Assembly (NCBI RefSeq): GCF_900143545.1
Contig: NZ_FREV01000001.1
Location: 496,001-560,000 of the forward strand
Direction of reading: 5' to 3'
From: Loktanella sp. Alg231-35
Lineage (GTDB): Bacteria; Pseudomonadota; Alphaproteobacteria; Rhodobacterales; Rhodobacteraceae
DNA: 64,000 nt
Each line of letters begins with the position of its first letter. Within the stretch, counting starts at the first letter, position 1. Made by a program: the position numbers and the translations under genes. Below, one piece after another: positions 8,548-15,980 of the stretch. Under the pieces are notes generated by a model. It searched no databases, was not told the origin of the DNA, and saw only the letters and a list, made by a program, of their open reading frames with translations.

Positions 8548-8883
8548 CTACTCAACCGCCCGGATCAGCTTGCGCTCCAACACCCGCAGCACCTGCCGCA
8601 GGTCATTGCCGCGCTTCAAAATCTGGCCATCCATCCCGATCACTGCGTATTGCCCTTGGCGCAACCGCAGCTTGGGCCGTTTCTCGATCCGATAAAGCGG
8701 GTTTTCTGCCGTATGACGGAAAACTGAAAACACAGCGACGTCGCGCAGATGCGAAAGCCCATAATCGCGCCATTCGCCCGCTGCGACCATCCGGCCGTAC
8801 AGGCTGAGAATCACATTGAGTTCTGTGCGGTGAAACGCAACCTGTTCGGGCGCATGAAATTGTGAGAGGGATTGCATGGTCAT
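8548..8883 (-). CDS. DUF2794 domain protein
   Basis: About 111 aa from the ATG at 8883; an in-frame ATG at 8901 would add six residues. The segment VAFHRTELNVILSLYGRMVAAGEWRD is characteristic of DUF2794, a short cytoplasmic family common in Alphaproteobacteria, continuing with SVFRHTAENPLYRIEKRP. No function is known. It has a 214-bp upstream region, large for this window, that carries the two alternative hairpins described separately. Confidence 0.85.
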   Translation of the reverse strand: MTMQSLSQFHAPEQVAFHRTELNVILSLYGRMVAAGEWRDYGLSHLRDVAVFSVFRHTAENPLYRIEKRPKLRLRQGQYAVIGMDGQILKRGNDLRQVLRVLERKLIRAVE

Positions 8884-9097
8884 ACCCAAGACTTGCCGCA
8901 AACCCCTGCAAAATCAAGAGTCCTGATCCTGCTGCCCTTTTTCCGACACAAAATCAACACGAACGCGTCACGGGTCCAGCCCACTGGGAACACAACTGCT
9001 GGCAATAGTCAGGTCATAGCGAAATGCTACCCCGATGTCGCGGTCAATAGCCCCCACCCAGTTCGTGACATCGGGGAACTTTCGGTTCCCCCATAAG
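8884..9097. other. Gene-free stretch between DUF2794 and the I78 inhibitor gene
   Basis: 214 bp upstream of DUF2794 and downstream of the I78 gene (both minus strand). It has no convincing ORF. It holds a compact hairpin (9073-9091) and a longer inverted repeat (9030-9039 with 9067-9076) that share the bases 9073-9076 and so cannot form together. The rest shows no feature I recognise. Confidence 0.6.
9030..9091. repeat. Two mutually exclusive stem-loops
   Basis: Hairpin A: GGGGAAC (9073-9079) pairs with GTTCCCC (9085-9091) around a 5-base loop. Hairpin B: CCCCGATGTC (9030-9039) pairs with GACATCGGGG (9067-9076) around a 27-base loop. Both use the four G at 9073-9076. The pair lies directly after the I78 stop codon at 9098 on the minus strand, upstream of DUF2794. 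It may be a 3' end structure or an attenuator-like switch; no T tract follows either stem. Confidence 0.55.
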
Positions 9098-9361
9098 TCA
9101 GCCACAATTGATCGTCCCGATCACGTTGTCTTCGCCAATCATAAAGTTAATCCGTCCCGGCCGGAAATCCTGTGTGACCAGATCACCGGGCCGGATCACC
9201 CGTACCATGCCAAGATGCAATCGTGTTTCCAGCGCAGTGACATCCTGTCCGATCAGCCCGGCAAAATTCGCGGCGCCGCAGGTATCTTCCAGTTGAGGGG
9301 GCAGGGGCGGCGGGGCGGCTGTGCAGCCTGCCAACACGATAAGGGCCATCAATCGTTTCAT
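9098..9361 (-). CDS. Peptidase inhibitor I78-family lipoprotein
   Basis: A protein of 87 aa. The first 13 residues form a lipoprotein signal with lipobox LAGC, so the mature protein starts at Cys13 and is lipid-anchored in the periplasm. The mature part (DTCGAANFAGLIGQ, then RPGRINFMI and a final C) matches the I78 family, small inhibitors that fold like potato inhibitor I. It probably inhibits serine proteases in the periplasm. The ATG at 9361 was chosen because the signal peptide begins there; the frame remains open upstream into the divergent adh gene region, which has no homology. Confidence 0.85.
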   Translation of the reverse strand: MKRLMALIVLAGCTAAPPPLPPQLEDTCGAANFAGLIGQDVTALETRLHLGMVRVIRPGDLVTQDFRPGRINFMIGEDNVIGTINCG

Positions 9362-9458
9362 GCCACCATTGTCCCTGCTTTTATGCGCTATGCAAGTCCG
9401 TGCTTGAAATCTTGCGGCGGTTGTTTGATCGTCTGCGTAAGGAATTGACGGAGGATCA

Positions 9459-10574
9459 ATGATGCGAACACGTGCAGCCGTGGCACTGGAAGCGGGCAAA
9501 CCGCTTGAGGTAATGGAAGTGAACCTTCAAGGCCCCAAGGCGGGCGAGGTACTGGTGGAAATCAAAGCCACAGGAATTTGTCACACCGATGAGTTTACCC
9601 TGTCCGGTGCTGATCCCGAGGGCATGTTCCCAGCGATCCTTGGCCATGAAGGGGCCGGTGTCGTGGTTGAGGTCGGTGAAGGTGTGACCAGTCTGAAACC
9701 GGGCGATCATGTCATCCCGCTTTATACGCCGGAATGTCGTGAGTGTGATTATTGTCTGAACCCGAAAACAAACCTGTGTCAAAAGATCCGCTCCACCCAA
9801 GGGGCCGGTGTGATGCCGGATGGCACCTCGCGTTTCTCGATGCTCGATGGGACGCCGATTTTGCACTACATGGGCTGTTCGACTTTTGCCAACCACACTG
9901 TGCTGCCAGAGATCGCGCTGGCGAAGGTCCGCGACGACGCGCCGTTTGATAAGATTTGCTATATTGGCTGCGGTGTGACGACGGGAATCGGGGCGGTGAT
10001 TAACACCGCTAAGGTCGAGATTGGATCGACAGGCATTGTCTTTGGTCTGGGCGGTATTGGCCTGAATGTCATTCAGGGGCTGCGTCTGGCAGGCGCCGAT
10101 CAGATCGTGGGTGTTGATCTGAACCCCGGCAAGGTGCCCATGGCCGAAAGATTTGGCATGACCGATTTCGTGAACCCAAAAGATGTAGACGGCGATCTGG
10201 TTGCCCATCTGGTAGAACTGACGGGTGGCGGTGCGGACTACACCTTTGACGCCACTGGCAATGTGCAGGTCATGCGCACAGCCCTGGAGGCCGCCCATAA
10301 GGGCTGGGGTGAAAGCATCATTATCGGGGTTGCCCCTGCCGGTGCCGAGATTTCGACGCGACCTTTCCAACTGGTCACAGGCCGCAGCTGGCGCGGGACG
10401 GCCTTTGGTGGCGCGTCGGGCCGGACGGATGTGCCCAAGATCGTGGACTGGTACATGCAGGGAAAAATCGAAATTGACCCGATGATCACACACAAGCTGA
10501 GCTTGGATGACATCAACAAGGGCTTTGATTTGATGCATGCTGGTGAGTCGATCCGGGCCGTGGTCGAATTCTAA
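9459..10574 (+). CDS. frmA: S-(hydroxymethyl)glutathione dehydrogenase (class III alcohol dehydrogenase)
   Basis: A protein of about 371 aa. Catalytic zinc ligands Cys41, His63/Glu64 and Cys171 and the four structural zinc cysteines (93, 96, 99, 107, in [17 protein letters not shown]) are all present; the coenzyme motif is [10 protein letters not shown]. This pattern is that of class III ADH, which oxidises S-hydroxymethylglutathione (formaldehyde plus glutathione) to S-formylglutathione using NAD. ATG at 9459 follows GGAGG; a second ATG comes directly after. It is a single gene ended by a strong terminator; the partner hydrolase (frmB/fghA) is not next to it. Confidence 0.95.
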   Translation: MMRTRAAVALEAGKPLEVMEVNLQGPKAGEVLVEIKATGICHTDEFTLSGADPEGMFPAILGHEGAGVVVEVGEGVTSLKPGDHVIPLYTPECRECDYCLNPKTNLCQKIRSTQGAGVMPDGTSRFSMLDGTPILHYMGCSTFANHTVLPEIALAKVRDDAPFDKICYIGCGVTTGIGAVINTAKVEIGSTGIVFGLGGIGLNVIQGLRLAGADQIVGVDLNPGKVPMAERFGMTDFVNPKDVDGDLVAHLVELTGGGADYTFDATGNVQVMRTALEAAHKGWGESIIIGVAPAGAEISTRPFQLVTGRSWRGTAFGGASGRTDVPKIVDWYMQGKIEIDPMITHKLSLDDINKGFDLMHAGESIRAVVEF

Positions 10575-10595
10575 AGACTACGCCTTAAACGCATT

Positions 10596-10625
10596 GGCCC
10601 GGTCGGTGACCGGGCCTTTTGTTTT
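10596..10625 (+). terminator. Rho-independent terminator of the formaldehyde dehydrogenase gene
   Basis: A perfect 9-bp stem GGCCCGGTC/GACCGGGCC with a GGT loop (10596-10616) is followed by TTTTGTTTT. It begins 21 bp after the stop at 10574. This is the clearest intrinsic terminator in the window. Confidence 0.9.
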
Positions 10626-10780
10626 GTAGGACTGAAGTTGCGCAGGGGCGTGGGCGGATTGTGCAAATCTATCAGTCGGCCGTTGCGAGCGGAGGAGTTT
10701 GGCGGTGAAACGTATGCTCGGCGGTGGGTCGAAATCCTGACCGAGGCTTATCGTCGTAGCTTAGAGCGTTCCGAATTGGA
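10626..10780. other. Gene-free stretch between the dehydrogenase terminator and the TetR gene
   Basis: 155 bp between convergent genes. One plus-strand frame stays open to a TAG at 10782-10784 and would give about 48 residues (ending RRSLERSELD), but it has no ATG and no recognisable family, so I do not call it. Nothing else was seen. Confidence 0.4.
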
Positions 10781-11404
10781 TTAGGTCTCCACCCCGTAAC
10801 GCGCCATAAACATCTCAACGGCACCGTCGACCACGCGCATTTTTTCATCACGGGTGAAATCGTCGGTCATGTTAAATACCATGCGCGGAAAGAGGTCGGC
10901 CTTGCACAGCTCGTGGAACTGTTCGGCGGCAAGTTCGATATCAGTGATTTTCAATTCGCCCTTGGCTACGGCCTTTTGGAAATACTCGACCAAACGGTTG
11001 CGGATCAAAAGCGGCCCGCTTTCGTAGAATTCACGTCCCAGTTCGGGAAAGCGGTCGCTTTCGCCCACACAGATGCGGAAGATGCGTTTGCCGAATTGAG
11101 ATGTGATAAAATCGACCATTTCCATCGCAATATCGCAAAGGACCTTCTGCACAGGGGCGTCCATATCGATGGTTTCGATCGCGTGATCGGCCTGCCGCGC
11201 ACATTCGGTCTTGGCCACCTGCATGAACAGGAAACGTTTGTCAGGGAAATAGCTGTAGAGCGTCGCCTTGGACACGCCTGCCGCTTTGGCAATGTCATCT
11301 ACAGATGCCCCTTCAAACCCATCTGACAAAAAGACTTGTCGGGCGCCTTCAAGCACCTGATCAAATTTCCGTCCTTTTTTGGGTTCTATCGTGCCATCGG
11401 GCAT
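10781..11404 (-). CDS. TetR/AcrR-family transcriptional regulator
   Basis: A protein of 207 or 208 aa (two adjacent ATGs, 11407 and 11404). The N-terminal helix-turn-helix is typical: ARQVFLSDGFEGASVDDIAKAAGVSKATLYSYFPDK. The C-terminal ligand domain contains FITSQFGKRIFRICVGESDRFPELG, like the AefR-type branch of the family. It is very likely a repressor. A 16-bp palindrome 26 bp upstream of its start recurs twice in front of the next two genes, so it probably represses itself, the small exported protein and mbfA. The ligand is unknown. Confidence 0.88.
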   Translation of the reverse strand: MPDGTIEPKKGRKFDQVLEGARQVFLSDGFEGASVDDIAKAAGVSKATLYSYFPDKRFLFMQVAKTECARQADHAIETIDMDAPVQKVLCDIAMEMVDFITSQFGKRIFRICVGESDRFPELGREFYESGPLLIRNRLVEYFQKAVAKGELKITDIELAAEQFHELCKADLFPRMVFNMTDDFTRDEKMRVVDGAVEMFMARYGVET

Positions 11405-11432
11405 CATGTTCCTCCCTGGATGCCGCCAATCA

Positions 11433-11448
11433 TAAACTGATCAGTTCA
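11433..11448. promoter_or_regulatory. Candidate TetR operator 1 (autoregulation)
   Basis: TAAACTG-AT-CAGTTCA, a 16-bp inverted repeat with one mismatch between halves, immediately upstream of the TetR start. The same right half (CRGTTCA) recurs at two further sites in this intergenic cluster. Confidence 0.7.
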
Positions 11449-11467
11449 CTTGCGGCAAGGGTGTTTG

Positions 11468-11502
11468 GGCGATGGGGCCGGGGGGATGAGGGCCCCATCG
11501 CC
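11468..11502 (-). terminator. Strong hairpin after the small exported protein gene
   Basis: A perfect 12-bp stem, GGCGATGGGGCC (11468-11479) with GGCCCCATCGCC (11491-11502), around an 11-base loop, starting 7 bp after the stop at 11510 on the minus strand. No T run follows on the minus strand, so it may act as an RNA 3' stabiliser or an imperfect terminator separating this gene from the TetR gene. Confidence 0.6.
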
Positions 11503-11509
11503 GGTGGCG

Positions 11510-11698
11510 TTACTTGGACGTCGTTGTGCAAGTTTCGCCAGAGAGTGTCGTTAGATCAGCGCAGCCCTGGTTCACATCTGGGGAGGTGACAGGAGGATAG
11601 GTCAGCGTTGGAAAGTTGACCGAGAACGACAATGCGGAAGCGGGTGCGGCGACGCTCACAAAAGCGACGGCGGCAATGGCAAGAAGAGAACGTGTCAT
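11510..11698 (-). CDS. Small exported protein of the TetR cluster
   Basis: A protein of 62 aa from ATG 11698, preceded by AAGGA 7 bases upstream. Residues 1-22 are a clear signal peptide (RSLLAIAAVAFVSVAAPASA then cleavage after ASA). The mature part is about 40 residues, Thr/Ser/Pro-rich, with two cysteines in the last 15 (GCADL and ETCTTTSK) that could form a disulfide. No family is recognised. A candidate TetR operator lies 42 bp upstream of its start and it is transcribed away from mbfA, so it probably responds to the same signal. A frame extension to 11728 adds ten residues before the signal peptide and is unlikely. Confidence 0.72.
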   Translation of the reverse strand: MTRSLLAIAAVAFVSVAAPASALSFSVNFPTLTYPPVTSPDVNQGCADLTTLSGETCTTTSK

Positions 11699-11739
11699 CG
11701 TGTTTTCCTTCGGTGCTGTTTCATTCACAACGCAATAAC

Positions 11740-11755
11740 TAAACAGTTCAGTTCA
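11740..11755. promoter_or_regulatory. Candidate TetR operator 2
   Basis: TAAACAG-TT-CAGTTCA, same architecture as operator 1 (7-bp halves, 2-bp spacer), in the divergent region between the small exported protein and mbfA. Its centre is 32 bp, close to three helical turns, from operator 3. Confidence 0.65.
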
Positions 11756-11771
11756 GATTGCAAGGATAAAA

Positions 11772-11787
11772 TGAACTGATCGGTTCA
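11772..11787. promoter_or_regulatory. Candidate TetR operator 3
   Basis: TGAACTG-AT-CGGTTCA, an inverted repeat with one mismatch between halves, in front of the predicted mbfA promoter and on the same helical face as operator 2. Confidence 0.68.
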
Positions 11788-11797
11788 CTTTTTTCAC

Positions 11798-11825
11798 TTG
11801 AGACTTTTCAGGTAATTCCTACTTT
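11798..11825 (+). promoter_or_regulatory. Possible mbfA promoter
   Basis: TTGAGA (11798-11803), a 16-bp spacer and TACTTT (11820-11825). The -35 is good and the -10 weak. The Irr-like box begins inside the -10 region, which fits repression by occlusion. Confidence 0.35.
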
Positions 11826-11839
11826 AGAATTATTCTAAC
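11823..11839 (+). promoter_or_regulatory. Irr-type iron control element (ICE box)
   Basis: TTTAGAA-TTA-TTCTAAC. The core TTAGAAT-T-ATTCTAA is a perfect inverted repeat, and 13 of the 14 half-site bases match the published alphaproteobacterial ICE pattern TTTAGAA-N3-TTCTAAA. It ends 2 bp before the mbfA ribosome-binding site (AGGAG, 11842-11846). Irr is known to repress mbfA under iron limitation in related bacteria. Confidence 0.8.
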
Positions 11840-11852
11840 TTAGGAGCATCTC

Positions 11853-12830
11853 ATGATCCCCGGATTCGCCCATCGCCGTCGTTTCAAAGATCTGTCAGAG
11901 CAAGAGGTGCTCGCCCTCGCGATCTCATCCGAAGAGGACGATGCAAGAATCTATCGCAGCTATGCAGAATTGCTACGCGAGGATTTTCCGGCCTCTGCGG
12001 CTGTCTTTGACGGCATGGCTGTGGAAGAAGACGGGCACCGCCACCTGTTGATTGAGTTGCACCGCGACCGCTTTGGTGAGGTGATCCCATTCATCCGCCG
12101 TGAGCATGTCTCTGGTTTCTATGCCCGCCGCCCGGTGTGGCTGGTCGAGAACCTTGGGCTGGATCGAATCCGTGACGAGGCTGCCCAGATGGAGCGTGAT
12201 GCCGAACGCTTCTATCTGGCCGCAGCCGCCCGGACCAGCGATGCCCCCACCCGCAAGCTGTTGGGTGATCTTGCCGCGGCAGAGGCGAGCCACACTGAAA
12301 AAGCCAATGAACTGGCTGAGGAGCATGTGACCGGCAGTCAGAAATCCGACGAAGAAAGTGCCGCTCACCGCCAATTTGTGCTGACTTGGGTGCAGCCGGG
12401 CCTGGCGGGACTGATGGATGGATCAGTCTCAACGCTGGCACCCATCTTTGCCGTGGCCTTTGCCACGCAGGACACTTGGACGACGTTCCTTGTGGGACTG
12501 GCGGCCTCTGTTGGTGCCGGCATCTCGATGGGTTTCACCGAAGCCGCATCCGATGATGGTCAAATCTCAGGCCGGGGGTCGCCTTACAAGCGTGGTTTCG
12601 CCTCGGGCATCATGACCACGATAGGTGGGTTGGGCCATGCACTGCCCTACCTGATCACCGATTTCTGGACTGCGACGACGATCGCCCTGATTGTCGTCTT
12701 TGTAGAGCTTTGGGCGATTGCATGGATTCAGAACCGCTATATGGACACGCCCTTTGCCAAGGCCATCTTTCAGGTGGTTCTGGGCGGTGCCTTGGTCTTT
12801 GCGGCCGGCGCGTTGATTGGTTCGGGATAG
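11853..12830 (+). CDS. mbfA: Membrane-bound ferritin-like iron exporter MbfA
   Basis: A protein of 325 aa. Residues 1-155 form a ferritin/rubrerythrin-like domain with the iron ligands visible (Glu27/28, Glu59 and His62, Glu109, Glu144 and His147). Residues 175-325 are a VIT1/CCC1 transporter domain with four to five membrane helices (GLMDGSVSTLAPIFA, GAGISMGFTEAAS). MbfA exports ferrous iron from the cytoplasm and protects against iron and peroxide stress. It stands behind an Irr box and two candidate TetR operators. The C-terminal coding sequence overlaps the convergent acetyltransferase gene by 61 bp. Confidence 0.93.
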   Translation: MIPGFAHRRRFKDLSEQEVLALAISSEEDDARIYRSYAELLREDFPASAAVFDGMAVEEDGHRHLLIELHRDRFGEVIPFIRREHVSGFYARRPVWLVENLGLDRIRDEAAQMERDAERFYLAAAARTSDAPTRKLLGDLAAAEASHTEKANELAEEHVTGSQKSDEESAAHRQFVLTWVQPGLAGLMDGSVSTLAPIFAVAFATQDTWTTFLVGLAASVGAGISMGFTEAASDDGQISGRGSPYKRGFASGIMTTIGGLGHALPYLITDFWTATTIALIVVFVELWAIAWIQNRYMDTPFAKAIFQVVLGGALVFAAGALIGSG

Positions 12831-13405
12831 ACGTTGCGCACCATTGTCGTGGCCGATCGGAAACCAAAGAAAATACGAAGCCAACCAATCGACTGCGTCT
12901 GCACCTCTTTGAACCCTTCGTGTAGATAAAGTGATTTGGCGCGTGGGTTGGTGTCGATGACGTCAAGCCGCACCACGTCATACCCGCGCCGCTTTGCCTC
13001 TGCGCTGATTGCATCAAGCAGGGCGGTGCCCACCCCTTTGCCCCGTGCCTCGGGTGCCACGAATAGCCCGTCCATCAGGAACCGTTCGTTTTCGGTGTCC
13101 CGCTCCAGCGCTGCCAACAAAAGGATGCGGATGCTTGCCCCGACCCAGCCATAGACACGGCGCAGATCGGTGAATGTGCCACCCACCAATGCGCCTTGCA
13201 TCGTTTTGAACCCCGCGATGCCCAGAAGACGCCCGTCTTGGTCATGCGCGCAAATGCCATGGTCTGACCGCAAGACAGCCCGGATAAAGCGCAGCGCCTG
13301 ATATTTTGGACCCAACACAAAGCCGAGCTTTTGCCCAAACGCCTCCCAATAGAGTGCTGCGACCTCGTCACGGTCGGCGTCTGGAATACCGATGGAAATC
13401 TTCAT
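12770..13405 (-). CDS. GNAT-family N-acetyltransferase
   Basis: A protein of 211 aa. The acetyl-CoA binding motif is FVAPEARGKGVGTALLDAI, with the preceding beta strand FLMDGLFV and following LDVIDTNPRAKSLYLHEGF, a textbook GNAT core. The substrate is unknown. Its start overlaps the moeA fusion stop by 4 bp, so it is the last gene of the molybdenum-cofactor operon by position, although it has no obvious link to that pathway. Its last 61 bp are antisense to the end of mbfA. Confidence 0.85.
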   Translation of the reverse strand: MKISIGIPDADRDEVAALYWEAFGQKLGFVLGPKYQALRFIRAVLRSDHGICAHDQDGRLLGIAGFKTMQGALVGGTFTDLRRVYGWVGASIRILLLAALERDTENERFLMDGLFVAPEARGKGVGTALLDAISAEAKRRGYDVVRLDVIDTNPRAKSLYLHEGFKEVQTQSIGWLRIFFGFRSATTMVRNVYPEPINAPAAKTKAPPRTT

Positions 13406-15492
13406 GCATCAAAACTCTTGAATGATAGGAATGGGACTAGGTCGCCTTTTTGGATTGTCTGCGCAGGGTCGCTGAGTTCAACCAGACCTGTGGCCCAGCT
13501 TAGCCCCGACACCCGGCCGGACCCTTCAGAGGCGAATGTTTCCACTTTGCCGTCCGTGATCCGCGCGCGCAGGTATTCGCGCCTGCCTTCTTTCTTGGAT
13601 TTGGAAAAGCCAGCGGGCAGCATGTAGCGCACCGGCTCTGACCAGGTGCTGCCTGCCATGACCCGCAAAGCCGGGTGGGCAAAGATAAGCGCGCAGACCA
13701 TGGCCGCCACCGGATTGCCCGGCAGGCCAAAGACCGGTGTGCCGTCCCAGACCCCCAAGGCCAAGGGCCGTCCGGGTTTCATGGCTATACGCCAAAGCGC
13801 GAACGAGCCGGTGTTCGCCAGCAGCGCCGACATGTGATCCTCATCCCCCGCTGAAGCCCCACCAGAGGCGATGATCACATCACAGCGCGCGGCCCCTGTG
13901 TCCAGCATGTCGCGCAGCACCGCGCGATTATCAGGTGCGCGCCCCAGATCGATGACGTCATATCCGGCCTGATCAAAGAGGGCCGCCAGCATGGGCCGGT
14001 TGGCGTCATAGATTTGCCCATCCGTGGCTGTGTCTCCTGGGTCGCGCAACTCATCACCTGTTGAGAGCACACCAACCCGCAAGCGGTTGCGCACCGTCAC
14101 GGCACCAATCCCGGCGGCGGCAAGCATGCCAACATCAGCGGGGGTGATCTTGCGGCCCTTGGTCAGGACGGTTTGCCCTGCTTGCATATCTTCCCCGGCG
14201 TCGCGTGCGTTGGCACCTTTTTTGAGCGGACCATAGAAACTGACGACGCCCGCATCCACTGTGACGTCTTCCTGCAAGACGACAGTATCGACGCCCGTGG
14301 GCAAATTGGCCCCGGTCAGGATGCGGATCGCCTGGCCCTTCGGCACGGTGCCCTCAAACGGTGCGCCCGCCGCAGAGCGGCCTATCACAAGCGGTAGGCT
14401 GTTCAGGCCTTCGGGTGCGGGTCCTGCGAACCCATATCCATCAACAGCAGAATTGGGGGCCGGGGGATGTGCGCGCTGCGCTGTGGCGTCCCGTGCCAGA
14501 ACCCGCCCCGCCGCGTCGCCAACCGCGATGTCGTCCGTACCTGTCACGCAGTGCAAATGTGATTGCAGATGCGCCAGAGCTTCATCCACCGGCGTCCAAT
14601 GCGCGCCTTGCGGCATGGCGAAACAGTCGTTCTTAAGTGGAGGCGGGGTAGGGGCCAGTGCGGCGCGCAAAGCGTCGGCTTTGCCTGCCCCCAGCACCCA
14701 GCCTTCGGGTGTGGCCGGGATATCCATAAGGACGGCCAGCGCATCCGGCGACATGTTTGAAAAGGCGCGGGCGTAGAGTGACACCTGTGATGCGTCGCGG
14801 ATCGGGTGCGGGTCAGCCGCAACCAGTTCCCGCAAGGTCGAGAAATAGGTCTCAGCCAGTACGATCTGCGCATCGGGTGCCTCAAAGGGCCAAACCCTCA
14901 GCGTTCCGGCAAACCGTTGGCGCAGCCGTGCCAGCATCGGCAAGCCCATGATAACCTGCCCACCAACAGCCCCAGCCCCGGCAAGTTGCCAAGGGGAAAA
15001 GCTGCCGGGAACGGCGATATCGGCTGCACGTTTTTCTGGCAGGCCGTGATCGCGCCGCGCGTTGCCCTTGCGCGGCAGATGATCAATGTCGCGCTTGAGC
15101 CCGTTGAACCAGAACGGCCCAACCCCCGGAAACTGTGCGTTGATCTCTCCGGCTAGGTCGAACCGATTGTTGCTGTCGGGGGTATCGGTGACGCGGGCGG
15201 CGAACCAATCCCACAGCGCCAGCGTGTCTTCTGACCCGATCAATTGTGTGGCGAAACCAGTTGGGTAAGCAAAGCAAAGATCGAAACCCACAAGAACGCG
15301 GCGCCCCTCGGCCTGCAGTCTGGATAGGGTCTGGATGATCCAATCTTCGGCAAGCTGCCGGTTGCGCAGATAAACGGGTGCCTCGGCAATGCCCTTCGTG
15401 GCAAGGCAGGCCCAGATCGCGTCTTTGACGGGTTTTGCACCCCGGTCGTTGCCGCCGGACCAATCCACCATCAAGACGGTGTCAAAGCTCAC
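13402..15492 (-). CDS. moeA: MoeA-type molybdotransferase with N-terminal extra domain
   Basis: A protein of 696 aa, much longer than the usual 400 of MoeA. Residues 290-696 are MoeA/gephyrin E: NSAVDGYGF, RILTGANLPTGVDTVV, LSTGDEL, SGGASAGDEDH, MKPGRPLALG and GLPGNPVAAM. This part inserts molybdate into adenylylated molybdopterin. Residues 1-285 are a separate domain beginning VLMVDWSGGN and containing VLVGFDLCFAYPTGFA, which resembles the RNase H-like DUF429 fold; its role is unknown. The start overlaps mobB by 4 bp. The fusion is in one frame, with no sign of frameshift. Confidence 0.88.
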   Translation of the reverse strand: MSFDTVLMVDWSGGNDRGAKPVKDAIWACLATKGIAEAPVYLRNRQLAEDWIIQTLSRLQAEGRRVLVGFDLCFAYPTGFATQLIGSEDTLALWDWFAARVTDTPDSNNRFDLAGEINAQFPGVGPFWFNGLKRDIDHLPRKGNARRDHGLPEKRAADIAVPGSFSPWQLAGAGAVGGQVIMGLPMLARLRQRFAGTLRVWPFEAPDAQIVLAETYFSTLRELVAADPHPIRDASQVSLYARAFSNMSPDALAVLMDIPATPEGWVLGAGKADALRAALAPTPPPLKNDCFAMPQGAHWTPVDEALAHLQSHLHCVTGTDDIAVGDAAGRVLARDATAQRAHPPAPNSAVDGYGFAGPAPEGLNSLPLVIGRSAAGAPFEGTVPKGQAIRILTGANLPTGVDTVVLQEDVTVDAGVVSFYGPLKKGANARDAGEDMQAGQTVLTKGRKITPADVGMLAAAGIGAVTVRNRLRVGVLSTGDELRDPGDTATDGQIYDANRPMLAALFDQAGYDVIDLGRAPDNRAVLRDMLDTGAARCDVIIASGGASAGDEDHMSALLANTGSFALWRIAMKPGRPLALGVWDGTPVFGLPGNPVAAMVCALIFAHPALRVMAGSTWSEPVRYMLPAGFSKSKKEGRREYLRARITDGKVETFASEGSGRVSGLSWATGLVELSDPAQTIQKGDLVPFLSFKSFDA

Positions 15493-15980
15493 AAGCCCAC
15501 CTCGGTCAGGATGAAATCGGCGATGGCCGTGGTGTTGTTGAGGTCAAAGACAGGGCGGTCGGACGTCAGTTCGGTGTCGCTTGCAATGGCCTTGATCGTC
15601 GCATCGTCATTGGCAATTAGCGGATTGCCCGTCGCCCCGCGGAACGCCTCGACCTTGGGGTGGGCGTCTCGCTTATAGCCTTCCACCAGCACCAAATCGA
15701 CTGGATCAAGTTTTTGGAGCAATGCGGCCAAAGGCGGCTCATCTGCGTTGCGTATCTCTGTCATGAGCGCCCAACGCGCCTTAGACGCCAGCAGTACCTG
15801 TTGCGCCCCCGCCGCCCGGTGCCGATAGCTGTCCTTGCCGGGGTGGTCGATGTCAAAGCTGTGGTGGGCGTGTTTGAGGGTCGAAACGGTGAAACCGCGT
15901 CCTGTGATTTCTGTCACCAATCGCTCCATCAATCCTGTCTTGCCTGCGTTCTTGTAACCCACGATGCCAAATATTCTCAT
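15489..15980 (-). CDS. mobB: Molybdopterin-guanine dinucleotide biosynthesis protein MobB
   Basis: A protein of 163 aa. The P-loop GYKNAGKT (8-15) is followed by LKHAHHSFDIDHPGKDSYRHRAAG, the usual MobB segment, and by VEGYKRD. MobB is a GTP-binding partner that stimulates MobA during MGD synthesis. Overlaps of 4 bp on both sides (mobA and moeA) tie it into the operon. Confidence 0.93.
   Translation of the reverse strand: MRIFGIVGYKNAGKTGLMERLVTEITGRGFTVSTLKHAHHSFDIDHPGKDSYRHRAAGAQQVLLASKARWALMTEIRNADEPPLAALLQKLDPVDLVLVEGYKRDAHPKVEAFRGATGNPLIANDDATIKAIASDTELTSDRPVFDLNNTTAIADFILTEVGL

Noticed and set aside
9456..10538. A 360-codon minus-strand frame across the formaldehyde dehydrogenase gene
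   Set aside because: The plus-strand gene has all zinc and NAD motifs; the antisense product has none.
10638..10784. Open plus-strand frame of about 48 codons ending RRSLERSELD
   Set aside because: No ATG, no recognisable family, lies directly after a terminator and overlaps the TetR stop; could be a gene remnant but evidence is too thin.
14173..14776. Plus-strand frames of 74-171 codons over moeA
   Set aside because: Antisense to coding sequence with clear MoeA motifs.
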